Shown here: positions 8,249 to 15,928 of the stretch, piece by piece
Layout: each line of letters begins with the position of its first letter
Numbering within the stretch: position 1 is the stretch's first letter
Source: CALSPH01 sp041690035
GTDB lineage: Bacteria; Bacteroidota; Bacteroidia; NS11-12g; UBA955
DNA: 64,000 nucleotides
Direction of reading: 5' to 3'
NCBI GenBank assembly: GCA_041690035.1
Contig: JBDNFC010000081.1
Coordinates: 3,750-67,749, forward strand
Notes under the pieces: generated by a model
Told to the model about the DNA's origin: nothing
What the model saw: only the letters and a program-made list of their open reading frames with translations
The model's database searches: none
Translations under genes and position numbers: made by a program

Positions 8249-8687
8249 TAACCCTAAACAAAATATTGCCATTATTCATGGCCCTAATTTAAACTTATTA
8301 GGTAAAAGAGAAATGGATATTTATGGCAGCGTGTCTTTCGAAGATTTTTATGCAACATTAAAAAGTAAATTTGCTAAAGAAATTAACCTTACTTATTTTC
8401 AAAGCAATATAGAAGGAGAAATAATTAATTTTATTCATACACAGCCTTTTGATGCAGCAATAATTAATGGAGGCGGTTATAGCCACAGTTCTGTGGCAAT
8501 AGCAGATGCAATAGCTGCAATTATAAAACCATTTATAAACATTCATATCAGTAATATTTATAACCGAGAGATTGAACGACACATAGATTTACTCTCTAAA
8601 TATTGTAAGGCGGGGATGTATGGGCTAGGCTTAGAAAGTTATGATTATGCTGTGCAATATTTAATCAATTATTTAAAAAAATTGTAA
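8244..8687 (+). CDS. aroQ: Type II 3-dehydroquinate dehydratase without an AUG start
   Basis: Shikimate-pathway dehydratase. Conserved motifs: IIHGPNLNLLGKRE (the family has NGPNLNLLG), the catalytic Tyr in DIYGS, NGGGYSHSSVAIADAI with the catalytic His, and HISNIYNREIERH. The first ATG is at 8313, inside the conserved KREMDIYG stretch, and would remove IIHGPNLNLLG, which contains active-site residues. In frame upstream there is no ATG, GTG or TTG back to a TAG at 8229. Only ATT codons (8235, 8244, 8265) or ACG (8238) are available. I place the start at ATT 8244, overlapping the stop of the membrane-protein gene, which suggests translational coupling. The family alignment would put the start near 8259-8265. 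The start is uncertain; the identity is not. Confidence 0.85.
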   Translation: MNNPKQNIAIIHGPNLNLLGKREMDIYGSVSFEDFYATLKSKFAKEINLTYFQSNIEGEIINFIHTQPFDAAIINGGGYSHSSVAIADAIAAIIKPFINIHISNIYNREIERHIDLLSKYCKAGMYGLGLESYDYAVQYLINYLKKL

Positions 8688-8695
8688 TAATTTTG
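8688..8695 (+). promoter_or_regulatory. -7 element TAATTTTG immediately before the OB-fold lipoprotein gene
   Basis: Exact TAnnTTTG whose last G is only 5 nt before the ATG at 8700, so the predicted transcription start falls on or next to the start codon. It overlaps the aroQ stop region. Confidence 0.5.
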
Positions 8696-8699
8696 CAGC

Positions 8700-9101
8700 A
8701 TGAAAATTTCTAAAAATAATTTTTACGCCCTCTTGGCTTCAATACTTCTTTTCTCCTTTTGCAATAACGATAATGGGGATGGGGATGCAGCACAGGCAGA
8801 AAAAATATCAGCTAGTGCACTTATGCAAAAATTTGAAACCAATTTAGATAAAGCACAAAAAAAATATTTGGGAAAAGCAGTGCAAATAGATGGCGAAATT
8901 TTAGAAATTAGTAATAACAGCTTAGGAAATATTGTGTTTGGCATAAAAACTAAAAATAAAAGTGGTGCACAAATATTATGCAATATGCTTGCCGATGATA
9001 TGAAATATGAGCCAGGTGATAAGGTGGTAATCAAAGGTTTTTGCCAAGATTATAAATTTAACCTTTTGTTAGATAAGTGTATAACAGTATCAGAAGATTA
9101 A
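8700..9101 (+). CDS. Secreted or lipoprotein OB-fold (tRNA_anti-like) protein
   Basis: A 133-residue protein. The hydrophobic N-terminus (NFYALLASILLFSFC) and Cys21 followed by acidic residues (NNDNGDGD) look like a lipoprotein signal. The rest (LGKAVQIDGEILEI ... GDKVVIKGFCQDYKF) has the beta-strand pattern of the tRNA_anti-like OB fold found in small Bacteroidota envelope proteins. Two further Cys (in QILCNM and DKCIT) and one in GFCQ could form disulfides. Function is unknown. The predicted promoter abuts the ATG, so the mRNA may be leaderless. Confidence 0.7.
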   Translation: MKISKNNFYALLASILLFSFCNNDNGDGDAAQAEKISASALMQKFETNLDKAQKKYLGKAVQIDGEILEISNNSLGNIVFGIKTKNKSGAQILCNMLADDMKYEPGDKVVIKGFCQDYKFNLLLDKCITVSED

Positions 9102-9130
9102 AATAACCATATAAATAAAATAACAACGAT

Positions 9131-9346
9131 ATGAAAACAATAATTATAGCCATCATTTTTCTTTTAATCGCAGTAGCGCTTATCAGTGTTCGCTTATTTT
9201 TTGTAAAAGATGGAGAAATTAGAGGGGGATGTGCCGGCAAAAACCCGCTCCTTCAGAAAGAAGGGGTTACTTGCGGTATTTGTGGCAAGGTGCCTGTAGC
9301 TGGTGAGTGTGGTGATGAAAATAAAGCACCCAATAATAACAAATAA
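9131..9346 (+). CDS. Single-span membrane protein with a four-cysteine C-terminal motif
   Basis: A 71-residue protein with one N-terminal membrane helix (residues 3-25). The short tail contains C-A-G-K-N-P, then CGIC and a last GEC, four Cys in all. This resembles the small Bacteroidota 'membrane or secreted' proteins with a KDGxxxGxCAxxNP...CxxCG pattern. It is also reminiscent of NqrM, the Cys-rich factor that delivers iron to Na+-translocating NADH:quinone reductase. The ApbE flavin transferase gene, which serves the same complex in other bacteria, lies next to it in convergent orientation. The NqrM analogy is inference. Confidence 0.6.
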   Translation: MKTIIIAIIFLLIAVALISVRLFFVKDGEIRGGCAGKNPLLQKEGVTCGICGKVPVAGECGDENKAPNNNK

Positions 9347-9389
9347 TTAACCCCAACTTTAGCGGTGTTTAAATCCACAATATATCAGT

Positions 9390-10355
9390 TTAGATATGGG
9401 GTATAAAACATTTGTTAACCCCACCAGAAGTTTCGTATATTAAATAAGCCATTAAATTTTCTTTTTTTAGAAATAGTAAAACTTCTGTTAGATTCATAGT
9501 CATACAAATAGTTGCATATCCATCGGCTAAGGCAGCAGATTTTGCAAAAACTGTAGCAGAAATTATGTTTGTTTGTTTTGGGTAGCCTGTTTTTGTATCA
9601 ATGGTATGTCCATATTTGATTCCTTTATGGCTAAAATAATTCCGATAATTTCCGCTTGTTGCCATTGATATATTAGATATACTAAAAATAGTATCTCCTT
9701 GATCTACTTTTAATGGATCTGTAATACCAATGTTCCATGGTTTATTAAACTTATTATTACCGCTTAATACAAGCTCTCCACCATTATTTATATAAAAATT
9801 ATTAATTCCTTTTTCTTTTAAAAACAAAGCTATAATATCTGCTGCATAACCAGGGGCAACAGCATTAAAATCTATTTTTCCTTGCGTTGGCTTTGATTTT
9901 ATTTCTCTATTTGTCCAGCTCCATTTAGTTAGCCCAACATTTACCAACATACTATCAATCATATTGGTATCAGCCCATAATCCTTGCTTATTCATAAAGC
10001 CCCAATGCTTAACTAAGGGGAAAATTGTGGGGTCAAAATTTCCATTGCTTACTTTAAATAAATATTGACTTAACTCTAATAATGCTAAAAGATGCTTATC
10101 AATATACAACGAATTATTAAGATTGATACCAGCAATAATTGAGTTAGAATCATAATTAGAAAATGACAAACTCAATTCCTGAAACAACGAGTCTATGCTT
10201 TTTATCAAATTATCATCATTTTTATTTTCATAAATCACTTCACACGTGGTGCCCCAAGCAGGCAGTATTATTCGTGTATAATTTGGTTTTTTATTACAAG
10301 CCGAAGAGGCTGCAATCAGCGCCAAGGAGCAAGTTATGATTAAAGTATTTTTCAT
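9390..10355 (-). CDS. apbE: FAD:protein FMN transferase (ApbE), lipoprotein
   Basis: A 321-residue ApbE-family protein. ApbE covalently attaches FMN to Ser/Thr of periplasm-facing redox proteins such as NqrB, NqrC and RnfG. The ATG at 10355 gives a lipoprotein signal (TLIITCSLALIAASSAC). Family motifs: MGT-like AWGTTCEV, SNYDSNS, GNFDPTIFPLV, GKIDFNAVAPGYAADI, NNGGELVLSG, and the C-terminal GHTIDTKTGYPKQTN with the metal-binding Asp/Thr region. Its ATG overlaps the stop of the upstream flavoprotein gene by 4 nt (ATGA), so the two are translationally coupled. An upstream in-frame start at 10397 is rejected because it lies inside the neighbouring gene and spoils the signal peptide. Confidence 0.93.
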   Translation of the reverse strand: MKNTLIITCSLALIAASSACNKKPNYTRIILPAWGTTCEVIYENKNDDNLIKSIDSLFQELSLSFSNYDSNSIIAGINLNNSLYIDKHLLALLELSQYLFKVSNGNFDPTIFPLVKHWGFMNKQGLWADTNMIDSMLVNVGLTKWSWTNREIKSKPTQGKIDFNAVAPGYAADIIALFLKEKGINNFYINNGGELVLSGNNKFNKPWNIGITDPLKVDQGDTIFSISNISMATSGNYRNYFSHKGIKYGHTIDTKTGYPKQTNIISATVFAKSAALADGYATICMTMNLTEVLLFLKKENLMAYLIYETSGGVNKCFIPHI

Positions 10356-11569
10356 AAAGTTGAAATATGAGTAGCTGCAATAAAAGCGGTAGTCCAAGCT
10401 GATTGAAAATTATAGCCTCCAGTAACAGCGTCAATGTCTAGTACCTCACCACAAAAGTAAAGGTTTTTATACTTTTTAGACTCCATAGTTTGATAATTTA
10501 TTTCAGTCAAATCTATACCACCGCAGGTCACAAATTCCTCTTTAAAAGTTGTTTTACCATTTGCAACAAAAATTTGATTTTTTATACCCTCTATCAATTT
10601 ATTCAAATTGGCGTTACTAATTTCACACAACATTTGTTCAGCATCTAATCCAGTATTCAAAATTAGATAAAGCCATAATCGCTGTGGAATCTCTATAAAA
10701 CCGCAATTTTTTAATCGTTTACTCCCTGTTTTAGACTCCTTTAAATAGATAAATAGCTGCTCATAAGTATAAGTTGGCAACCAATCTATGCTAAAGTTAA
10801 AGCAATAATTTTTTGCATAAAGTTGCTTTGCATAAAGCGCAGATAATACAATAATTGCAGGCCCACTAAATCCCCAATGGGTGATTAATACAGGTCCTGA
10901 ATTTCCTTTTTTTTCACCCTCTATTTTTATAACAACAGTTTTTACAGATAATCCCATCAGCTCATTGATGCTTTGTTTGGGAATATTAAAAGTAAATAGT
11001 GAGGGACAAGTAGGTATAATATTAAGTTCTAAGTTTTTAAGATAATCAAATTGCTCCATTTTTGGATGTCCGCCAGAAGCGATAATTAAATGCTTTGCTT
11101 TTAGGACTTCACCCTGCTCCAATTGCACTAAATAAGTATTTTCAAACTGCCTGATATCAATAACTTTTGAGTTTATTTGCAGCAAAATATTATAGTGATT
11201 CGCAAGATTTTCGAAAAGCGTTATGATTGTTGCCGATGTATTTGAAGCAGGAAACATCCTGTTATCTGCCTCAGTATTTAAAGCTACATGGTGCTTTTTA
11301 AACCAATCAATCATGCTAGGAACCCAAAAATCAAAAAAAGCTTTTTTAAGAAATTTTTCTCCTCTTGGATATGCTTTTGCCAATTGTGCTATTGAAACAG
11401 AAAAATGAGTAACATTGCACCTCCCACCGCCAGAAACAGAAACTTTAGTAAGTGTTTTACCAGTTTTTTCTAATATAAGTATACTTTTATTTTGAGATAA
11501 CTCAGCTATCTGTATGGCTGCAAAATATCCCGAAGCCCCAGCACCTACTATAATTACATCATATTCCAC
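10352..11569 (-). CDS. HI0933/YhiN-family NAD(P)/FAD-dependent oxidoreductase
   Basis: A 405-residue flavoprotein. The N-terminal dinucleotide-binding motif is VIIVGAGASGYFAAI, followed by ILEKTGKTLTKVSVSGGGRCNVTH, a hallmark of the HI0933/BaiN/YhiN family. ASGGHPKMEQFDYL and GFSGPAIIVLS lie mid-protein. The C-terminus carries VTCGGIDLTEI and LYFCGEVLDIDAVTGGYNFQSAWTTA, which contacts FAD. The physiological substrate of this family is generally unknown. It sits in a minus-strand operon between trigger factor (16 bp upstream) and apbE (overlapping). Confidence 0.9.
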   Translation of the reverse strand: MEYDVIIVGAGASGYFAAIQIAELSQNKSILILEKTGKTLTKVSVSGGGRCNVTHFSVSIAQLAKAYPRGEKFLKKAFFDFWVPSMIDWFKKHHVALNTEADNRMFPASNTSATIITLFENLANHYNILLQINSKVIDIRQFENTYLVQLEQGEVLKAKHLIIASGGHPKMEQFDYLKNLELNIIPTCPSLFTFNIPKQSINELMGLSVKTVVIKIEGEKKGNSGPVLITHWGFSGPAIIVLSALYAKQLYAKNYCFNFSIDWLPTYTYEQLFIYLKESKTGSKRLKNCGFIEIPQRLWLYLILNTGLDAEQMLCEISNANLNKLIEGIKNQIFVANGKTTFKEEFVTCGGIDLTEINYQTMESKKYKNLYFCGEVLDIDAVTGGYNFQSAWTTAFIAATHISTL

Positions 11570-11585
11570 AAGATGCTATAGCTTT

Positions 11586-12965
11586 TTATTCTTGAGCATT
11601 CTTATGCTCATTAATTTTTTGATAAAAAGATTCTACTCCTATGGTTTCTTCAGAAATACTAACCACTTCTTTCAATTTATTAATCATCATTTTTTTTAAT
11701 GCAATATCCATCATATTCTGAATATAATTTGGGTCTTTTAACTGTTTGTCACTATAATCTTTTAACATGGTGAAATCAGGATTTGAAATGCCATATTGTC
11801 TAAACATTTGCGCTGTATAACCCAATGAAGTTTGCTCTAAATCTTCTTTTTTTACCTCAAAACTATTAAGCTTCGTTAATTTTTCTTGAACCAAAACATA
11901 GGTCAATCCCTTTGCTTCTTTTGCATACCGTTCATCAATATTTTCTTGATTGTATTCCTCAGGTTTAGATTCTAATAACCACCGTTTTAAAAAATCATCT
12001 GGAAGATTAAAATTGTGATTATCATTAATAAGGTCATTAATTGAGCGTTCTAATAAATTTTCAGACTCTGATTTAAAATACAATTCCAAATTTTCTTTTA
12101 TTTTTTCCCTAAATTCACTTTCATTCGCTGCTGCATTTGGTCCTAAAATGGTATCAAAAAATGATTGATCTAAAACAGAGACTTCATTTCTTTTAATTTC
12201 TGAAATTTTAAGAGAAAAATCCGCATTCAAATCATTTGCTTCGTCTTTTGAAATGCCTAAAGTATTGCTTATAACAGCTATATTTTCATTAAATAATTGA
12301 TAAATGTTTACTTTTATCTCATCTCCTACTTTGCATCCAATTACTAAATCTTTTGTTTTTTGATCTTTTATCATTTCAGAAACAAAAGAAATTGGCTTAT
12401 CTAATTGCCCACCTTCAAAATAAATGCTATTATCATCTAATTCTGTTGCTGTGGCATAAATAATATCATTATCATCTGCATTTTCAACATCTATCAACTT
12501 TCCGTTGCGTTTTTGCAAATTTGCAATTTCTTTTTCTACTTCAGCTTCATCTACATTGATAACATATCTGGTTACCACATCTTTATTGTTAATATTTAAC
12601 TCAAAATCTGGTGTCATTGCAATATCAAAAGCATACAAAAAATCAGCACCCTCTTTTTCAAAATCTAATTCTGACAAAACCTCGCTGCTAGCAAGAGGCT
12701 GCGCCAAAATATCAATATTCTCGCTTTTCAGATACTCAAAAAGACTGCTAGAAGCAAGCTGATTAACCTCTTCCACCAAAACTGATTTGCCATAATTGCG
12801 CTTTAACATTCCCATTGGCGCATGTCCAACTCTAAAACCTTTAATATTGGCAGTTTTTTGAATTTTCTTTAATTGGGTTTCAACTTTTGGATTATAATCT
12901 TCTGGTTGAAGTTTCACTAGCACGGTTGCGTTTAAATCTGATTGTTTTTGCAGCTCTATATTCAC
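11586..12965 (-). CDS. tig: Trigger factor, ribosome-associated chaperone
   Basis: A 459-residue trigger factor in the divergent Bacteroidota form. The N-terminal ribosome-binding domain carries GFRVGHAPMGMLKRNYG (the family has the GFRxGK-P signature). A degenerate PPIase-like region and a long helical C-terminal chaperone domain follow. The frame is open from a TTG at 12995, but that TTG lies within the -7 promoter element (13000-12993). Relatives begin near M-NI-L-K-D-LNATI, so the GTG at 12965 (VNIELQKQSDLNAT) is taken as the start. It is the first gene of an operon with the HI0933-like flavoprotein and apbE. Confidence 0.92.
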   Translation of the reverse strand: MNIELQKQSDLNATVLVKLQPEDYNPKVETQLKKIQKTANIKGFRVGHAPMGMLKRNYGKSVLVEEVNQLASSSLFEYLKSENIDILAQPLASSEVLSELDFEKEGADFLYAFDIAMTPDFELNINNKDVVTRYVINVDEAEVEKEIANLQKRNGKLIDVENADDNDIIYATATELDDNSIYFEGGQLDKPISFVSEMIKDQKTKDLVIGCKVGDEIKVNIYQLFNENIAVISNTLGISKDEANDLNADFSLKISEIKRNEVSVLDQSFFDTILGPNAAANESEFREKIKENLELYFKSESENLLERSINDLINDNHNFNLPDDFLKRWLLESKPEEYNQENIDERYAKEAKGLTYVLVQEKLTKLNSFEVKKEDLEQTSLGYTAQMFRQYGISNPDFTMLKDYSDKQLKDPNYIQNMMDIALKKMMINKLKEVVSISEETIGVESFYQKINEHKNAQE

Positions 12966-12992
12966 TTTATTTTCTTTGGTTTTTAAGGGCTG

Positions 12993-13000
12993 CAAAGGTA
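12993..13000 (-). promoter_or_regulatory. -7 element TACCTTTG for the trigger factor operon
   Basis: Exact TAnnTTTG on the minus strand, 27 nt before the GTG at 12965. It overlaps the TTG that would start the longest open frame and so excludes that codon. Confidence 0.65.
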
Positions 13001-13136
13001 ATAAAATTTATCTTTTTTATACTACAATTTATGCAAAAAATGATTCGTTATTTAATAAACCATTGCACATAAAACAACTTAGGTGAAATACTAAATTTTG
13101 GTTAAAAGTTGTGCATTGTTATTTTATGCAGTTTAT

Positions 13137-13144
13137 TATCTTTG
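13137..13144 (+). promoter_or_regulatory. -7 element TATCTTTG for the beta-CASP nuclease gene
   Basis: Exact TAnnTTTG, 15 nt before the ATG at 13160, with TTG at 13116-13118 at a suitable -33 distance (18-nt spacer). It lies inside the longest open frame (TTG 13109), which supports the ATG at 13160. Confidence 0.65.
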
Positions 13145-13159
13145 TTATTTAATAAAAAC

Positions 13160-14563
13160 ATGGTTAAGTATCAGTCTTTTGGGGCAGCAAAACAAGTAAC
13201 AGGAAGTATGCATCTCTTAGAGTTTGATGCCAATTATAAAGTATTATTAGATTGTGGGCTAGATTATGAACGAAATGAATTTGGTGAAAGTAAAAGCAAC
13301 CTCACTTTTCCGTTTAACCCAGCAGAAATTGATGTTTTAATCCTATCCCATGCACATATAGACCACAGTGGCAATATTCCTAATTTAGTTAGGCAAGGAT
13401 TTACTGGTAAGATATTTTGTACTAAAGCAACGGCTTTTTTGCTCAATGACTTATGGAAAGACAGCTTGCAAATTCAATTAAGTGAAAACCGAAAAGAAGG
13501 AAACAAAAAAGGTAGGGCAAAATCTGAAATACTTTACAACGAAAGGCATATAGCTTTGGCAATAAATCAAATTAATGCCATTAATTATAAAGAAGAAATA
13601 TTCTTAACACCCGCTATTTCATTTCAATTTGTGCAAGCTGGCCATATAATTGGTGCAGCATCTATTCGCATTCAAGATATTAAAGGCAATGTTACAATCG
13701 GTTTTACGGGTGATTTAGGTAACTACAACACCCAACTTGTGGTAAACCCAAATCCAATGCAAGGCTTAGATTATTTAATTAGCGAATCTACTTATGGTGG
13801 TAGAGCACATAGTGCAGATTCAGATGCAAAAGCTATGTTAATGAATTACATCAATGAAGTTTGTGTTAAAGGCAGAGGCAAATTAGTAATACCTGCATTT
13901 TCTATTGGTAGAACCCAAGCAATTATTTATACTTTTCATCAAATATACCGTGATGGTAATATGCCAGAATGGCTAAAAATATATACAGATAGCCCCCTTG
14001 CCATCAAAAGTACCAAGGTTTATGAACACTTTAATATGGAGCTAAACCAAAATGCAAAAGATTTTTATTCTAAATATAATGATTTATTTGATTTCCCAAA
14101 CCTTAAAACAGTTTCTGAACCTGCAGAAAGTGACTATATTAGTCAATCCTACGAACCTTGCGTGATTGTATCGGCAGCAGGAATGATGGAAGGAGGAAGG
14201 ATTCAAAAACACATACGCCACAATGTACAATGGCCAGATAATGCCATTTTAATTGCGGGTTATTGTGCAGAAGGTACTATGGGTGCAAGACTTCTTTCAG
14301 GGCAAAAAAAAATTACCATCAATAAAAAAGAAAAGCCAGTGCTTGCCAAAATATATAGAACAGATGCCTTTAGCGCCCATGCTGATGTAAATGGATTATT
14401 AGACTATTATGAAGGCACTAAAATTTCTGCAATCAAAAAGCTTTTTTTAGTCCATGGTGATGAAGAAAGCATGAAAGCACTTTCTGAGAAAGTGGTAGAA
14501 AAATTTAAGGGAGTAGAAGTAATACTGCCAAACAGAGGCGAAATATTTTTATTAAATCAATAA
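13160..14563 (+). CDS. MBL-fold RNA-processing exonuclease with beta-CASP and RMMBL domains
   Basis: A 467-residue metallo-beta-lactamase of the CPSF/Ysh1-like RNA-processing group. The zinc motif is LSHAHIDHSGNIP, with further ligands in QAGHIIGAASI and FTGDLG. ISESTYGG marks the CPSF-type family. The beta-CASP region includes PAFSIGRTQAIIY and VSAAGMMEGGRIQKHI. The RMMBL end has TDAFSAHADVNGLLDYY and LVHGDEESM. By family it cleaves or trims RNA in the cytoplasm; the targets are unknown. The ATG at 13160 is preferred to an upstream TTG because a promoter -7 element lies between them. Confidence 0.9.
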   Translation: MVKYQSFGAAKQVTGSMHLLEFDANYKVLLDCGLDYERNEFGESKSNLTFPFNPAEIDVLILSHAHIDHSGNIPNLVRQGFTGKIFCTKATAFLLNDLWKDSLQIQLSENRKEGNKKGRAKSEILYNERHIALAINQINAINYKEEIFLTPAISFQFVQAGHIIGAASIRIQDIKGNVTIGFTGDLGNYNTQLVVNPNPMQGLDYLISESTYGGRAHSADSDAKAMLMNYINEVCVKGRGKLVIPAFSIGRTQAIIYTFHQIYRDGNMPEWLKIYTDSPLAIKSTKVYEHFNMELNQNAKDFYSKYNDLFDFPNLKTVSEPAESDYISQSYEPCVIVSAAGMMEGGRIQKHIRHNVQWPDNAILIAGYCAEGTMGARLLSGQKKITINKKEKPVLAKIYRTDAFSAHADVNGLLDYYEGTKISAIKKLFLVHGDEESMKALSEKVVEKFKGVEVILPNRGEIFLLNQ

Positions 14564-14591
14564 TTTAAGTTTTTTAATTGGCAAAAGAAAT

Positions 14592-14599
14592 TATCTTTG
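14592..14599 (+). promoter_or_regulatory. -7 element TATCTTTG for the tRNA gene
   Basis: Exact TAnnTTTG, 52 nt before the mature tRNA. The transcript would carry a leader of about 45 nt that folds into two hairpins. Confidence 0.55.
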
Positions 14600-14602
14600 C
14601 AG

Positions 14603-14647
14603 CCCTTTTAGCCTAAAAGGGGTACTGCTGCTGAGCAATTAGCAGTA
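14603..14647 (+). repeat. Two tandem hairpins in the precursor-tRNA leader
   Basis: CCCTTTTA (14603-14610) pairs with TAAAAGGG (14614-14621), and TACTGCT (14623-14629) pairs with AGCAGTA (14641-14647). Both are perfect, and both lie between the promoter and the tRNA. Confidence 0.45.
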
Positions 14648-14650
14648 AAT

Positions 14651-14724
14651 GGCGAGGTAGCTCAGCTGGCTAGAGCGTGCGACTCATAATCGCAAGGTCG
14701 GGAGTTCGAGTCTCCCTCTCGCTA
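14651..14724 (+). tRNA. tRNA with CAU anticodon, probably tRNA-Ile2 (or elongator Met)
   Basis: A complete 74-nt cloverleaf: acceptor GGCGAGG/TCTCGCT with G-U pairs at 1-72 and 7-66, D arm GCTC/GAGC, anticodon stem TGCGA/TCGCA with loop CTCATAA (anticodon CAT, 14685-14687), variable AGGTC, T arm GGGAG-TTCGAGT-CTCCC, discriminator A. No CCA is encoded. The TGCGA/TCGCA anticodon stem with AGGTCG after it is close to the corresponding part of E. coli tRNA-Ile2 (GGCGA/UCGCU, then UGGUCG), in which C34 becomes lysidine. This favours Ile2 over elongator Met. A terminator follows. Confidence 0.93.
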
Positions 14725-14741
14725 CTTTCAAAAGAAAATTT

Positions 14742-14776
14742 AAGCAAGTTGATATAATAACCAACTTGCTTTTTTT
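14742..14776 (+). terminator. Terminator downstream of the tRNA
   Basis: Arms AAGCAAGTTG (14742-14751) and CAACTTGCTT (14762-14771) form a perfect 10-bp stem followed by a T run. It also overlaps the stop codon of the convergent glycosyltransferase gene. Confidence 0.8.
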
Positions 14777-15494
14777 ATTTGAGAAAAGCCCTTAATTTTT
14801 TAATATTTCGTTGAATAGTAAAATTAAAAAACCTAAACCCACCACTTTTTTTATTGTCAATAAGCGATGGCATTTCACCGCTCAAACTTGCCTGACAAGC
14901 TACAGCAGGCTGGCACCAAAAACCATTTATAAGTTTATTTTTCAAGCAATTGCTCAAAAACCAATCTACTGTGGTTCCTATTTTAACTGTTTCTGCTTCT
15001 TTGCTAAGTAATATTGCCGTTTCTCTGCTAATTAAATATGCCCCTAGAAACCTAACCTCCGATCTGCGGTATAAAAATGTATTAAATTTGCGCTCACTTC
15101 TTGGCACATATCTTGGCAAACTGTCTTCTAAAGATATTAAATAATTACAGTAATTATTTTGCTCAATTTCTATTACAATATTTGAAATCATTGTATTAAA
15201 ATTTTTATAAAATTTAATATCATCTTCTATAATTAGGTGATGCGTTTGTGCTGATTCACTAATTGCTTGCCAAGCTAATAAATGTTTGTACGCACAACTT
15301 ACAAATGGACTTTTTTTAGCCATTTTACCTATAAAGTATTTTTGCAGAACAGTTGCAGATAAGTCTGAAATATTGCCCTTTTCTATAAATTGCCAGTCAA
15401 ACTGAGAATACTTTTCTATCAAAGTTTCCATGCGTTCCCTGCGCGCAATTGCCCCTTTTACGTGAATAATAAATGCAGGTATTTTGGTTTTCAA
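14775..15494 (-). CDS. Glycosyltransferase family 25 (LPS/LOS biosynthesis)
   Basis: A 239-residue GT25-type protein. The N-terminus FIIHVKGAIARRERMETLI resembles the family's 'V-L-R--R---' start. HLIIEDDIKF (near residue 85) holds the acidic metal-binding triad, followed by a LGAYLISRETA segment and TVDWFLS. GT25 enzymes add sugars, often galactose, to lipooligosaccharide. The gene stands alone with its own -7 element 9 nt before the ATG, and it converges on the tRNA. Confidence 0.8.
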   Translation of the reverse strand: MKTKIPAFIIHVKGAIARRERMETLIEKYSQFDWQFIEKGNISDLSATVLQKYFIGKMAKKSPFVSCAYKHLLAWQAISESAQTHHLIIEDDIKFYKNFNTMISNIVIEIEQNNYCNYLISLEDSLPRYVPRSERKFNTFLYRRSEVRFLGAYLISRETAILLSKEAETVKIGTTVDWFLSNCLKNKLINGFWCQPAVACQASLSGEMPSLIDNKKSGGFRFFNFTIQRNIKKLRAFLK

Positions 15495-15502
15495 AACAGT
15501 TG

Positions 15503-15510
15503 CAAAGATA
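15503..15510 (-). promoter_or_regulatory. -7 element TATCTTTG for the GT25 gene
   Basis: Exact TAnnTTTG on the minus strand. Its last G is 9 nt before the ATG at 15494, so the predicted 5' leader is only a few bases. Confidence 0.55.
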
Positions 15511-15575
15511 CGCTATTGTGCCATAAATCTATCTTATTACTGGCATTTTAAATTCTGCTTTTCATTTTTAGATAC

Positions 15576-15788
15576 CTAATAATGAACTAAATACATACCT
15601 GGCCCTAAATATTTTGCGTCCACAAACAGCAATTTTTTATTGTTTAACACAATAAGTCCATTCACTTTTTTGCCAGTGGCATCATACAATACTATTTTTT
15701 TTACTGCAGATTTTGAAGCCCTTCCCAATAAAAACCATAGCTTGTGAGTTTGGGTAAAGTTTGAAAACTTGTTTATCTTTAATTTCAT
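15576..15788 (-). pseudogene. Orphan remnant of a T9SS C-terminal sorting domain
   Basis: A 70-codon frame whose second half, KIVLYDATGKKVNGL then LGPGMYLVHY, closely follows the type A T9SS sorting domain (pattern I-LYD--GK-V ... L--GMY-V). The first half (NKFSNFTQTHKLW) looks like a decayed N-x-F-P-N-P-T motif. No cargo domain or signal peptide precedes it. I read it as the tail of a lost secreted protein, or a misplaced fragment, rather than a functional gene. Confidence 0.55.
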
Positions 15789-15928
15789 TTATTGCAGTGT
15801 TGCCATTTTTTTATAATTAATAAAATTTATTGTTATTAACCTAATTAAAAAATATGATATTTAATTGAACCCTTGTTTTTATCGAATAAAAAAAAAAAAA
15901 TACAATTTTTAAACGTGTTTTGTGTTAA

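Noticed and set aside
12966..12995. Longer trigger factor beginning at TTG 12995
   Set aside because: The TTG overlaps the -7 element of the gene, and family members begin near the GTG at 12965.
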